The notes beneath the pieces are model-generated. The model saw nothing but the letters and a program-made list of their open reading frames with translations, was not told where the DNA came from and ran no database searches. DNA of 64,000 nt from Morchella semilibera (lineage: Eukaryota > Ascomycota > Pezizomycetes > Pezizales > Morchellaceae): positions 2,006,001-2,070,000 of the forward strand of contig WBVU01000004.1 in assembly GCA_009192285.1 (NCBI GenBank). Direction: 5' to 3'. Position numbers and translations under genes: made by a program. Shown piece by piece: positions 36,154 through 50,300 of the stretch (position 1 is the stretch's first letter; every line of letters starts with the position of its first letter).

Positions 36154-38989
36154 CTAGTAAATCTCGCCTGGATGCCAGCCCGGTGGCATCTCGCCCTCGA
36201 TCCATACAACCTTACTCTTCTCATTAATGATCGCACCTTCGTCAGAGATATCGACAACTCTTCCTGTGTGTGCCGCCTCTTGTCGCGAAACACCTCCCTC
36301 GTCCCTCGGGATCCAAATTGCTTGTGGTTTTGCCACGATAGCAGGATTCATGTATGCCTCCTGCTCCACGTGGGGTGGGTAGGAGACCGAGGGGTACCCT
36401 CTAGGGATGATCTTACGAAGTGCAGCATAGTTCTCATATTTCTCGGGGTGAAAGAACGTAGCAATGATACCAGCCTTCTCTGCTGGTGCGGTACCCATAA
36501 GAGGGGGAGGGACAACCTTCCTGCCGCTATCATCACCCTTCGTATTAACTGGAGTCACATCCTCGTCCTCGACTCCGATATTGTCGCCATTCTCAATGGA
36601 AAGGAGAGATTCCTCCTCGCGCTCAAGGTTCTTGGGGAGGAAGCGGAGGAGGGGCTCAACAGCTGATGAAAGAGATAGCTGGAAGAGAACTGTGAAAATA
36701 AGGAAGATTACTTGGAGAATTGCAGGGCCGGGGGCTTTGCCAACACCAAAGAGACCAATCAGGCAGATCTGTGCAAGGTAGACACCTGTAAGGGTCTGAT
36801 ATAGCGCACGTGGGTATACGAGGCCTTTGGTGTCAATGTCGACATTGTAGACAAAGAGCAAGTTGTACCTGTATGCGTAGTGTAAAAGGCCAAGACCAAC
36901 GACAGCGAACCCAAGGACAAGGGGCGCAATCATAGAATATGTGATGGCAATGACAGCGATGTTGGTGTAAATAGGGAAAACAGTGCCCCATCCAAGACCT
37001 GATAGAGAAGCCCAGCGATTCCATTGTTTTCGAGGGGTGGTGTCGAGGATCATGCCAAGAACTTTGTACAAGATCAAACCGGCGATCTGGAGCAGATTAC
37101 CCGCAGAAATGGCAAGACCCTGGAGAATCATGAATGAGATATAGAAGTTGGATGCCTTGGGAAGATTACTAGCAAGAAGATTTGTAACCGACGCCGGGTT
37201 TTCGTAAATTTGAGCGGCAGCAGAAGAGGCTCCGGATGTCAATGTGGTGACAAGGAAGACCTGAATAACCTGGAAAGCAAAGTACATGCTCTGCACCTTA
37301 AGCTCAATTTGTGAGACTGATGGCTCCCCAGAGATCCTTGCAAGAATTCTAAGAACGATGGGCAAGAGCGCCATCAATACGGCCAAGAGCACAACAGGGA
37401 GAAGACCCGTAATGAGACCCAAGACTGGCTTAGGAAGATCCGTGAGCCATGACAAGAATGGAACCGTCTCAGCCAAATAGGAAACGTTCGAAATAAGACC
37501 CACGAACGCAACAGGAATAGACCAGAACAGAACAAGAGCAGAGACAGCTGCCGTGACAGCTGTGCCCTTGACCAAACGCTCCCACCACTGAAGACGAAGA
37601 TTACTCCAAATGACTTCTTCGGGAGTGATTCCGATGTAGCGGGGCGCCATGTGGAGGGGCTTATTGTGCGCAAGAGTCTGAAGAGCGATCTGAGCGGCCG
37701 ATTGAGAAGTAAACTCAATGAATGCAGAGTTCATCTTTTCGCCATCACCGTTATTTTGAACTGCTTGTAATTCCTCAATTTTAGGGTTCAATTCGGCGAG
37801 ACGGACACGGCACCAATCAATAGTATCGACCTAGAGTAAAGAGTAAACAATCGCACTTCAAAGACCAATCGACCTGCAAAATTACCTTCTGCCCGACCAA
37901 GGGTGTTAATCTATGGGTAGGCCTATTCTTCTTGTCCAACCATCTCGCAGCAACACTACCGCTCTCACCCTCAACTTCGCCATCGTCTTGTGGGGAGTCA
38001 CTTCCAAGAGTGCCCTTTCGTCTAGCAGCATCCGCAAGCTTAATCAATTTAACCTCAGCAGCCTCAAGTTTGGCAATGATCTTATCGCGCTCCTCGACTA
38101 AGTCCTCAAGCTCTTTGGTATCAGTGTTGATCCAGATGCGCTTGACATTGTCAAAGACGCGCTTCAGAGCGGTCTCAGTGAGATATTTTTTGGGAATTGT
38201 GGTGATTAGCACAGTTCTAGCAGAGATACGGGTTGCGTATTGAGGCGAGAGCATATACGCCTGGCGCAGGGTGGTATAGAAGACCAATTCACGGTAGATG
38301 GTAAATAGAATGAAACCGAAAAAGAGATATCCAACAAACACGTGGGCATAAAGACTGTGATCTAATCAGCGGTTACCTCCAACACAAGGCGTGAACGGCT
38401 AGCTCTTACCGTTGACGGATGCCAGCGTCATCAGTATCAATATTGCTATAAGACAGGATATCCAACCCGGTCTGATTATTACGCCCAGTTCCGTTCAAGG
38501 GCAAAAGAATGGGGAAAGCCAAGCAACAGCCGACAAAGCAGATCATCTGTGCCTTTTTCAAGTAACGAAGAAAGAAGTAACCATCAAGGCCATTGGTACG
38601 GAGGACAGTTTCATCCCTATGACCATCGTCAGTATGTCAGATTAGATCTGTGCGGATACCCGCTTTCATTGACAAGTGGGAACCGACTTGATTTTCCAAG
38701 CGCTCACGATCCAACCCAGCAAACCAGAGAAGCCCTTGACGTCCTCTACCTCATCGACATGGCCATCGCCATTATCATCAACAGTCTTGAGCCTTCTCCA
38801 AGGCTGTATAGTACTGACATAGGTCCTGGGCGCATAGATCCGCCTGTTCCAACGACGCAAGATCGTAAAAATTGTAGTTAGAGCAGCGAAAATGACCAAA
38901 TTGACTACTAGAGTTGACAAGAAGGCCGCTGTAGAAACGCCACGCGCAGAGGCAATATTCTGGTCATCATTTTCGTTGACCACTGCCAT
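36154..38989 (-). CDS. CSC1/PHM7-type (OSCA/TMEM63 family) channel, 4 exons
   Basis: Exons are 38989-38688, 38616-38410, 38354-37886 and 37830-36154, giving 884 aa. The order of parts is that of fungal DUF221 proteins: an N-terminal late-exocytosis segment with the first helices (about 20-180), including DETVLRTNGLDGYFFLRYL; a cytosolic PHM7_cyt domain with TVLITTIPKKYLTETAL and a charged helix with KKNRPTHRLTPLVGQK; the RSN1_7TM core from APRYIGITPEEVIWSNL through RYNLLFVYNVDIDTKGLVYPRALYQ; and a C-terminal PHM7_ext tail (FFHPEKYENYAALRKIIP, WIPRDEGGVS). The family forms osmo- or mechanosensitive calcium-permeable channels in the plasma membrane. Intron 1 uses an unusual GTCGGT donor (38687-38617), the only choice that keeps the frame into KDETVL. 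The gene is complete. Confidence 0.93.
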
Positions 38990-41900
38990 CTTGAGGATAG
39001 GGGGTGTGTGTTTCTAAACACGGATCTCTGTTGATGTCGAATTCGTTAGCGGGGGGGAAGGCCCTCACGATGTGGGAAGGGGTCAAAGATATACACTCTC
39101 AGAACTGAAACCAGGTACAATTTGTAGTGCCCAATAACCTGTTTGATTCGATTCGGAAAGGTTGGATCTCTGAGCAGAAAAAAAGTAGACCCCTTGGATG
39201 ACGACAGGATTATTTATTTACCTATTGAAACTAACAGGGGGGGATTATCTCTCTCGCTAGTAACCGAGAAGTCGGGTTATGGTAGCGAATCAGGCAAAAA
39301 AGGATCACTCTGCAAGGAGACTAAGTGAAAGATAGGCACAGCCCTGACCAGAAGAGATCCAGATGATGCACAACAATGCGGCGATACAGCTGGATGCGAC
39401 AAAGAGACGCGTGGTGACGACTGGTAGGTAAGACCAGGGTTCAAGGGCCTAGGGGGAGTGAGTGATGTGGAGGTGGGTGAGAAGGAGGTTGGTTTGATAG
39501 AGTGGGGTTGTAAGTCAATAAAAAGGTAAAGGAGTGGATGCTACACAGCCAGTGAGAGCGCTTGAGATGTGAGAAGACTTCAATGTGAGAATGGAGGAAG
39601 ATCGAGGAGAGGATCAACCTATGAACCAAGCAGCCACTACCCAAGTAGGAATCTTAACCCCCTTCTTTGAAAGGAAATGATGAAAGGGACAAGAGTGGAA
39701 TCTCGTTTGGGTTTGGTACCCTGGAGAAACTCCTTTCCACATCGACATGGCTTTACCCAAGTCTTTTTGATGGCCGCTCTTCCGCACTGACCATCCCTGC
39801 GTTGGATCCACTGAAAATTCGTTCTGCATATCCAATCGTACTATTGTAGCGTGTGGGATGAGGAATTTCCAGTTAGAATTCTTCGTACGAAAAACACTGA
39901 ATTGTGCTGGCCCAAGAGCCGGGGCCCTCAAGCGGATGCAATTTTCTTGTAACTGTTTGACAAACTTACATGTAGTGCTCCTCACGAAAAGCGGAGGTCT
40001 TGGAAGGTCTTGCTTGCATGGCCACACAGAAATTGGGAAATAAAGCTCTACGCTGTTGCCCAATCTGCAAGCGCGCAAAAGCAAAAACATCTACACCACT
40101 AACCGCCACCACCACCATCTGCTCTGCCGCCTAATTATGTGAACCACCAAACAAGATTCGCACCCACCAAACAAGAGTTCCAAGTTCTGTTTGAAGGGGC
40201 TGGCTGCTGTCATAGCCTCAGTGGCAACTACATACATGTACCGACCGATACTGTATCGCAGCAAACGTATCTCCACAACCATCGATGATCGTGCTGCCCA
40301 TGCAGCTTGCTAGAGATCTTCAAGATCCTTGCCCTACATGGTCTAGAGAGATCTGGTGCGACGGAGAGTCCCGTCCCTTGGACACCCTACAAGCTCATAA
40401 CTTCCTTAAGTGATATCACACCAGACATAAACCCTTAGAAGTGAGGTTCAGGGAGCAGCAGGTGACCAATTAGCAGTTGAGTCTTTCTAGAGTACGAAGC
40501 TTTTCCTCTCAGTGTGATTTGAAATTTTCTAGTCAGGCTTTCACTTTGCTAACTACATGTATTAGTTGCAAGTCCAGCCGCGATAATATATGTATTTGGA
40601 TCTCAATCTAATTAGCGAGGGCGGACGGAAGCCCGCGCCCAGCTAAGCTTTACCAATGTTGAAGAGTACCTATTTGATTGCAGTACCTACTGCGCGGTAT
40701 GTAGATGCCCGTGCCCAAGGCCAATATTAACCCTTATGTAAGTGCCATTATAGGTACAGTATCTAATGTTTGAAGCAAGGGTCGAAGATCTAATAGAAAA
40801 CCCCCTTGGGCCCATGGGGGTGTCCTCATGGCTCGGGGGGTTCTGATTGCGATAGCGGCCCCATTCTAGGGCACACGTGTGTGCTCCTCCATACAATGTT
40901 TACAAACAATGGTATCTATCACCATGACAGGCGTCAAGTCGCACATAGTGGCAAAGCTTCGCCCTTACTTTGCTTTAGCCTACCTATCGGCTATCTAATA
41001 TTACATGCAGTCAATCTTAAATTCGCGTGGTTCAATCAATCGACTCCACTCCTAAATATTTATTCAGCTTTGGATCTAGAGCTCGGGTACCGCCTTCATC
41101 TCGGTATCAATAACCCTGTCAAACTCAATGTCTGTAACCGCAGCTTCCTACTACATACATATAACGCCATATTTACTTTACCCACATACAGGAGTTCAGG
41201 TGTTGAGTTACCCCCAACAACAGTTTAAAGCAAAAGCAATAGAGAATTTTCGTCGATGGCCCTGTAACTCTCTAAACCGGTTTGGTCTAGGGCATGTCTA
41301 GCAAAAAAGAAAAAAAAAATTGGCCACAGTTTAGACAGGTTAGCCCGCTTTCTCATAATATTCCTTAACTTTCAAGTACTAAATTGTCTTAAGAACGAGG
41401 CCGACTAAGACCCTCTGATAATGCGCGGCAAAAATTTCGGTAGAAATATGTGGTTCGTGTAACATTGGAAATCCCACCTGATACTGTGCACTTACCAGCA
41501 GTTCAGGCTCCGATGTGACGGTTTCATACATACGCACGGTACAGTACCTAATTGAAGAGAATGGATTCACACATCTTTATGCTTAAGGTGTCTTTGATTC
41601 TAGTCAATGATTTGCGGCGCAGAAAATGGCTCAAAAGGACAACCATTATGACTAGAGTGGAATAGGTTATAATCGGCATGCTGCTAACCATGAGTTATGA
41701 CCGCACAAAGCGGGGTGCAGAATATCGACAGCTTTGAGTATGGAACTCCGAGCCCTAATATCATTCATTGGGTACAGTACTGTAGGCAAGACAACTCCTT
41801 CTCCTCGAAGCCCCCGCTTGGATCATACGATGTTGCCTAGGTTAAGCATCTCTCTCGGGTCGAAGCTAGCACGCCAAGTTCCGAAATCGGGTGCCAGGAA

Positions 41901-44900
41901 ATCTTCGGGTATGCAGTCATGGCGGCATCAACTGGCCGTCCGGCCGACTGGGTAGCTGCATGTGTCGAAGTGCACTTTTGGCTCATTTATCGCTTTTCTA
42001 AACAAACCTTATATAAAGACTGCGACCCTGCTTTTTTATATACTAGAAGTTCGAACGAAAAAAGTCTCCAGCGTGGCCAAATGACACAGTTTTTTAACTA
42101 CTGTCACAGCGTCATGCACATGGCTTCCTAAGTTTACCACGCCCACAGCTGGCGGGCATACCCAAGCGTTATTCCAAACTATTACGCTTCCCGATAGTTC
42201 CGGTCCCTGCATGAAGAATCACCGACAGCCACGCAACTGCTGCCGTTCTGCCTGTTCATCGACACTGCCCGTCTCCCGCAGGTGCCAAAGTAGGGCTTTT
42301 GCAGGTGCAGATGAAATGATAAAGTCTAGCATGATTAGTTACAAAACCTAAGCGGCTCAATTTTGCAGTTTATTAGCTAAGACGAATTTATACCTATGGA
42401 CACAGGATTTACGATACCCGCTAAGATCACCACCTTTTCTAGGCTTCATTTGCCTCATAACCTGGTAAAAAACTGTCCTGGCTCCGAGAATTGTGAGCCA
42501 CAATATAAGCCTTCACTGTTGCATGTAATGTCTATATATGGGTCCTGAGAACGGAGCCCAGGCAAAAAAAATGCACGGAGGGAAGGGCATCTAAAGGGAA
42601 ACCTCACATGAATCATCGGTATCACCCAGTCATAGCTAGGAATGCTCGGGCGGGTATTGGGTTGGGGGCAATAAGGGCTTCTCGGGCCTCTGAACTGGAT
42701 AGTAGAGATAACCATTTATAGGAAGAAGCTTAAGTAGCGCGATAGTACTCGGTACCAGTTCTTCTTGAAATGCTATATATCAAGGATAGTCTACACAGAT
42801 AAACCTCCTCCTCCAGCTCCTCACGTTATTACATGGCCCGGCTTTTCACATGGCCTAGGTAAGTAGATTCGTATTCAAGGGCTTTAAATATGACGTGTAC
42901 CCCGAGGATGACCTCAGTGAGCGTATCAGGTTTAATCGGGCAAAAGAAAGTTGAAGGAATACTACCAGCATTAGTCTATACATACCCATAGACCATAGTG
43001 GCAACAGAAACTCTCTTCTAGGGACCTTACTAATGATAACCAGAGATATAGCTACCGAAATATGTAGTCAGGCATTTTCGTCGATTATTTATCAAAAGTA
43101 CCTTTCTCTTTTACTTTACGGAAAGAGATTAACGCTTGCCACTAATCAATTTTTCCTAGATAGAGGGCAAACAGGAACGGAAAACAGCTTTGGTGGGGGG
43201 CTTGATGAGTATTATCTTTTAGTCTATTTTAATCTATCGTAGCAGAGAGACGAACTTGTTCTATAAAAAAGAAAGTCGGATCACAAGTTATCACTCGATA
43301 CTACTGATCTCACGCCAAGGCATCAATGCCTCTATATGAGCAATACTGGCTACAGGGAAAAAGTGAATGTATTTAGTGTTTTATTAATACAGGCTTGTAT
43401 AAATTCCGCATTAAATCCCAATTCTAGCCATCACACCCTTTAGGTCTAGAGACATTATCTCCTCCATTTAAGAACTACAAATAACTAGTTAAAATAGTCC
43501 CAAAGAACGCAAAGAATTTTATTACAATTAAGAAATAAGATAGGTTTAGTCAAGTTTTCGTGCCCTTTTGTCTTATATACGTTCCTCTGTGGACATAATC
43601 GTCAGCTCATGAAACGAACGTGTACTCACAGGTCGCGGGCTATCGTCCCCATTCCTAAGCTAACTAGGTAAACATTTAGTGTATAAATAAGAAATTGAGA
43701 TGAGAGTCCCCATTTTGTGCTATGTGCTGTGTTTGTATATATAAGTTATCAATCAATCAATCATGTGCTCGCCACTACACCCCATAACCCTAACCCCAAA
43801 TCCTATACCCTCATTTATTTATTTATTTATATCTTCAAGAAACTGTGAGGAAAGTATTGTTTGTATCGTGGGAGCCGAACATATATATCTTTGACATTTA
43901 GAGACTATCTATTTTATATATTTAGAAAAAATAAAACATCACTTTTTTATGAATTTACCGTTTATCCTATAGATAAAGTCGCTGGCAAAAAGTGTTATAC
44001 CATGTCGGTAAAGGTGTAGGCGGTAGAACTGCCTGTATATGAAGTCTAGACTGAAAAGCTCACTAGTAACAGTGCAGGTAAACCCCCCTGTTGATACATT
44101 TACACTAGTCATCGAATATAAATACGTTATTTACATAGCTCAGTTACCTATTTCTTCTGCACGGGAAAAGGCACAAAGCGCACATATATTGGGCTACTAG
44201 CTAGAAGACCCGAGCCAGCCCATATATCATACGACGACAGTAGCAGAGACAGCGGCAATGTCAGCTTTTCCCCTTGATATATACAACTACACATACGTAG
44301 GTTCTTTGAGATTTTGAACATGAAGCCTATATTAAGTATATCAAAAATTTAAAAATACCATTTACTCTAGTTCTATCTTCTTGAACGGTCTATCGTATGA
44401 CCCTACCTGATACTGCCACTTCTCTCATGATCATGCAACGTCACTTCTTGGTTCACTAGCGTTTATATCATGATCAGAGAACAAAATACGCCTCATCAAA
44501 ATCAATAAAACAGATAGTTTTATATCCTACTTATATTTTAGATGTAGGTTTATAAAATAACCGTATTAAATATAGGTAAGTACATATATATACCGTGCTC
44601 CTTGTTTTCTTTATTCTCATCCTACATATAGATGCAGGAAAGAGTTGAAAGCTCGAAACAGTGCATGTATCTATGTATCAGTGGCTACCGCGCTGATCAT
44701 GTAGGTGTCTAAGCCACGGCCGGGGGTATACCTTATCAAAATACCACCTTGTTTATATATTTACAACTGTATAAGTGTCTCCATATGCATGTAGATAAAT
44801 CATGAGGGTAGATCATATATCAACGTGCGCCCGCTGATCAGCGAATCGATACTCATTATAACACCCACCCTCGATCGACTCTCCTTTCAAACACTACTTA

Positions 44901-45711
44901 TCTTTATACTACATATGCATTACATGCATGTATTGATATATATTCCTCCCATACTGCTGACATGATGGGTCTATTAATACTACCACATCACCTCCTTACT
45001 AGTGTAACCAAATTTAGGTCATGCCACACCATGACAGGTAGCACCAGCCTATTTGAAAACGCTTTAGTATGACAGCTGGCTGAATACGTCAAGAGTATAT
45101 GTGATATCAGCCACAGTTTAGTCCCACCAAAGCGCCAATTACAAGTACCAAAGACCTTGATGGTGCTGAGATTGCATGTACCTACTCACGACGTACACGG
45201 TCACACAAAGTGACAAAAAAAAGCATATTGGACCTAAAGCCAATTTATGATAAGGTATATATATAGGAGGATCGATAGATATGTGTTTTGCCAGCCAGTT
45301 CCCTTTGGTTACAAGCCAATCTTATTGAATCCTGTGATCACACGATATAATCTTACGGGGACTGGATTCCCACTTGACACAAGTCTTTTTCCCATCAAAA
45401 TTTGCTTGATATATGATATATATATGTGACCTAGCCGAAAAAGCTTTGGAATTTTGCGTGCACGTCCCCATGCATGCATGAGCGATAAGCGGGCCCCCCA
45501 CACTTGGTAGCGATCATTTATGATCAGGCTGTAGGTAAATACTCTGCGCCTAATATTTATTGCTAATTAAAGAAGGAATCCAGCTCTGTGTCCTTTTATT
45601 ACATGTTCTACCTCCACATCATGTCACAATTATTAAGTAATTATAAAATTAGCAACACCTACCCACTAGTACTAGCAGCCTGTGATCCCTCCAACAGAAG
45701 TTTGAATCCCT
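38990..45711. other. 6.7 kb gene-free stretch, AT-rich in its right half
   Basis: No credible gene was found. The left part (39000-40300) holds the channel promoter and a short direct repeat (ACCACCAAACAAGA-like) near 40143-40175. A near-palindrome of 20 bp lies near 40802-40821. From about 42700 to 45700 the sequence becomes AT-rich with many TATA and TACATA strings and few open frames. A short AACCCTAACCCC telomere-like string lies at 43785-43796. Three TACATGTA copies lie between 39960 and 40560. Confidence 0.5.
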
Positions 45712-47305
45712 TTAAATCCCGCATTTCTCACGCACATAAGCCCCATCGGCACCCCCTACTAATTCACGAAGATACCCCAAAAACTCTTCCACAGGAATCA
45801 TATTAATCTCTCCCATCGCCGATGAATGCATGACCTTCCCACCCCACAGCACCCTCACGTACCACTTCTTGTCGAGACCCGCCCCCAGCCCCGAATAAAG
45901 CTCAAACACAACCTCAGACCCCATCCCCGGCCATACCATCTCACTAATCTGTAACGCCCCTAGTAGCGGTGCTATAGATCCGTCATGAGCGATGTTGTGT
46001 CTATACTTAACCTTTGAGACCTGGATACCCTCGACGTGCTGCTGCAAACGGGCCGAGAGCTCATGGAGATAGATACCGAATTTGGTTCTTGCATATTCAA
46101 GCGATTGGGGGGCGTCGCGGAAGATATAGGAGTATTCATATTGGGCGAGACGGAAGACAGTATTTGCAATCTCACGGTTTATGCATTTGCTCGGAGATGT
46201 GACAGAACATGGCAGAGGTTTTGAGTGGCAGAGACGGGAGGAAAGGTTATCGAAGTAGTGATCGTACCAACTTGAAAGTCCGTATATCAGTAAATTAGAT
46301 AACAGATAAGTATCTGATATGAGAACTTACGAGTGCCATTCACTATCGGTAGGGTTAACACTTGACACCGCATCCAGCTCATCAAAAAGCCACTGGCTGA
46401 GCTTTAAGTGTTCAGTCCAATTTGTATTACTACCCTGATAGCCACTGCGGACACTCCCCGCGTATGGACAAAGGTAACTAGGTTTAAGAGAGTCTATAGT
46501 GGCATATTGCTGAAGCACAGGAACTTTATCAGAGGAACCGAACATTCCCTTGATTAAAGCTCCTGCAACCTGCGACGTGATCACATTGGCGGTCGCTCGA
46601 AACACTACTGTTTCATCATATCTTGCAGGAAGAAATTTGAGTTTTTCATGATAGACGCCGTAGAGATCCTTTCCGTGGGTGTAAGAGTCTTCCAGACCAT
46701 CTTTAGTGATTTGTGGGAATTGGCATGAACCCTGGTAGCCATGTTTCCGCAGAGGGTTTAAAGGGTCTTCATAGTTTTCCCACTAGTAGAACTTCCGTCA
46801 GCACGAAACCTTTAATTATCAAAATCAGTTATCTGTGACCCACATAAACGTTCGCCGCTTCAAATCCGTCCATAGGCTCCCCATAATAAAATTGCCTTGT
46901 ATCTCGACAATTCCACTCAATATCCTCCACCGCAAAAGTATTGCTCTGGTACGGTGTCCTCTTGTGGTGTCTTTGAATAACCTCCACATACTCCAATTTA
47001 TACTGACTATCCGGGGCCACGTACTCTCTCGCTCGTACATGCGGCATGTTGCAATAATTATATACCCCATACTCCTCCTCAGCCGTAGACGAAGAGTCGT
47101 ATATGAATCCGTTTGTGCCATTTCCAAACACAGCGAATGTCACGTTGTTTACTCGCGTTGAGTTAGGCGCAACCCAGTTGGAACTGATAGCGGCTCCTGG
47201 TGATGCGCATAGGGGTAAGGAGAGTACAAACATCAGACCTAGTGACTGTGCGATTCTGAACAGATTCAGTGGAACACTGCTCGAGACGCGTGCGGTATAT
47301 TCCAT
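45712..47305 (-). CDS. Histidine acid phosphatase family protein, 3 exons
   Basis: Exons are 47305-46844, 46782-46331 and 46270-45712, giving 490 aa. A hydrophobic stretch (SLGLMFVLSLPLC, about 21-33) is a probable signal peptide or anchor. The phosphatase signature is present as QRHHKRTPYQSNTF (about 111-124), where the usual RHGxRxP glycine is His. The partner motif is AHDGSI near residue 410. GSCQFPQITKDGLEDSYTHG and FRATANVITSQVAG match the family's second segment. Several cysteines and N-glycosylation sites suggest secretion. Introns are 46843-46783 (GTGGGT...CTAG) and 46330-46271 (GTAAGT...CAAG). The HD pair is typical of acid phosphatases and phytases of this clan; substrate and activity cannot be read from the sequence, and the Gly-to-His change may matter. 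Confidence 0.87.
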
Positions 47306-50300
47306 GGAAACGACAAAACGATCCCACTGGGGAATTGAAACGAGCGGAATCTCGTTAGGCTCAAGAAACTAGTTTGCGAGGCACAGTGGACAGTGAAAGG
47401 GAGTAAGGGCGTGTCACGAACAAAATGTCTAGAATGGTTAGGACTTCAAAGTGGCTAAACGTGCGCACCCCCGTAACTCATGATTGGTGGGGTGTCCGCA
47501 CACCAGTGTAATAATATGGGAACCCTGTCAATAATTGTGACGTTCGCCGAACAAAGATTGACTTATCTAATTAAGGGCATTGATCCACCGGCCTCGGAGG
47601 TTGCCGATTTTATACCGTGGGGCCGAGAAATGTGCATAACGATATTCCGAGTGATCCCCTATGATACATATCCCGAAATATGGCGGCTTGTATGAATTAT
47701 ACCTATTATAAGGCCAACCATGTTTCATAAAACACTCTCACGGAACAATCAGGTTATAAATCACATTATTCCACCGGCCCTATCTATCTATCCCCTACAT
47801 GTAGGCATCCCCATAATTACATGTACTTAAATATACATGCAAGTACAAGTATTTACTTAATATATGTAGAGTACTTTACATAAGTGTATACTAATGTACA
47901 TTATATATGTAATGTAGTTATATCGCTCTCCCTAATTATTTGATTTTCGCACCACGCGCGAAGCCTCTTCATTGCCCCAAATTCTAGACTGTACCAAAAA
48001 AAAAAGGGGGGGGGGTGGGGGGGGTGGGGGGGAAAGATGTAATAGGTATGCAAAACTTTCGCATTAAATAGGAACCTTAGCCACCGTATATAGCAATATC
48101 GTAGTGTCATTGTATTCTTCCAGATAAGGTACTGGATACACCCACTTTTTTTGGTACGTACTGTACATAGACAGCTACATGTAGTGTTTACATGTAAGTC
48201 TAACCTGATACCTGTCATTAACGCACGTGTCAGAAGCTTGGTCTCACGTGGAGTAGAGCTTATTTGGGATATGTGTAGGCTATTCCTCTTCCGCGTGGAC
48301 TTCCCCTGAAACATATCCTACTCCAATTGGATCAACAACGCTCTAGATTACAATATTGCAGCTATACAATGGCCTCTCTATAGACCCCCCCCCCCAATAG
48401 GCTCGAGCAGTTTTACAAAGATCTCCCTCAAGTTATAAACGAAACAATCTCGGACCACCGGAGAAATGGTTCGGCATGAAATCGCTGCCACGGTTGATCG
48501 AGTGAAAATACCATCCGGAGATATGAAAGTACAATGCTTTTCCTTGTCCCCTCTCCCCCCTTTTTGTCCTTTTGATAATACGGGTACGAGAACATTTCGC
48601 CACTGTAAATACTAGGAGAAAACCCCGAGTGTAGCACAATTTCCAAAAATTTAATCAGTTCAATAGGCTCCTGTTTAATCTGAGTCGAAGTCCGAGTACT
48701 CTACCCGTAGCCTCTGTGCGGTAGCATGGCATCAACATAGCAGTAAATATGTAGCTCTGGTTAGCAACGTCTCCGCCACCACGGCCTTTGCCGTCAGCTC
48801 GATTATCTGCGGGATTTCTTAGGAGCTAGGATTGCATGTCACTCTACTTAGAGTTAAACCCATGTCAACCCTAGTTTACATATACACCTTAAAACGCAAC
48901 TACTACATAAGTACTTACTGTCGTACTTACTGTTCATTGGAGCCTTCATACACCTCCGGTACTAAAAGTAGTGGTCGCCCCATAGTATATTCCCCACTTA
49001 TGTAAGTCCCTCAATATATTTACCCTTTACATATAACGGTTCCTACTCCGTTAAGATCTTATTGGCTTTACCACTAGCTCTGAGATGCGGATTCGGATTA
49101 GGGTGCCGGGAACGGGCATTTTTGACAAAAACGAGGCTTCTGTTATAGTGCAATATTGTTCAAAGGATTTAGCCTTCAACCTCAGCGTCCCTATCGTACC
49201 ATAACTCCTCGGAGAAGCCGAGAAATAACTATGTAGAGTGATCTACATTGTTGGGCCAAATTTTATCGAAAGGAGCAGCAGGTGTCAAGTATCCCACTTA
49301 AATTAGCATAAGTTGTAGTAATGTTCGTTTTTCGGAACAAAAAAAAACAATTGTTGGCTTCTGTGCACCGGCGCAGGCGTTAGGCAATAACATTACCCCG
49401 GCATAAAAACCGCCATGCTAAGAGGTCTCCACTACCAAAAGGTTGAGTAAACAATCCGTGCGCTGATGCCTGTGTTTTCTGGCCCTTTGCCTGGTGAACA
49501 AGTGCATCCAACAGCATCCCCCAATAATGAGCACCGACATGTCGTGGGGAAATGCGCACATACATGTACTCTGCCTACTCTAGGCATCAGTCTGGAGCGC
49601 AGCATCAAAAGGAAAGGAGGAGAAATACCGGGCCCGTATAGCCAAGACACCATCCCCAGGTAGCTATGACAGGTCCGACAAACCTTGTTTAGGAGGTACA
49701 TCTAGGGGTACCAACTCTCCGGGCCTGAATCATGCAATTATGCCCACTCGGGGTGATCATCCTGAACTAATTCTCCTCTAAGCCCTGTAAGCGAGTGATG
49801 ATTGATGAGGCTCAGAATAAATCTTGGGATATTTCAAGAGAGCTAGTATGATGTAACGGGATTCTTTCCTATAAGCGTTAAATTAACCCTTCCCATATTT
49901 ATTGGTTTCAAATCTCGAGACATTTAGCTAATCATATATCCTGATATTTTAGCCTGATAGAGGCAATTCCAAGATTTTCCAGTACGGTTGGATAGCTCGG
50001 CTAGGTTAGTCTCTCGTAGTTGAGGTGTCGGTTGAGACATGGACGAGAAGTAATGACCTCACGATGTCGATGTCGTTCCTCTTAGACTGTATAAGTACGT
50101 ATCTACAGAAATGTACTTCCTATTGGCATCCGTATGCGTAACGCACCCCCGATCTACTACTACGTACCAGCAGCATGTATGAGAAACGACTATGCAGCTC
50201 GTTTTATGGTATGATTCCAATACTCTGTAATAATGCCGAATTGAGCCGAACCTACTATCTGTGCGAGCACCACAGTCGTTAGCTGTATACTAGGGGCCAT

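Noticed and set aside
36100-36666. Plus-strand frame of 188 codons
   Set aside because: It is antisense to the last exon of the CSC1/PHM7-type channel gene, whose coding evidence is far stronger.
41820-41910. Stretch superficially resembling 5S rRNA
   Set aside because: The conserved 5S blocks and the pairing of both ends are absent.
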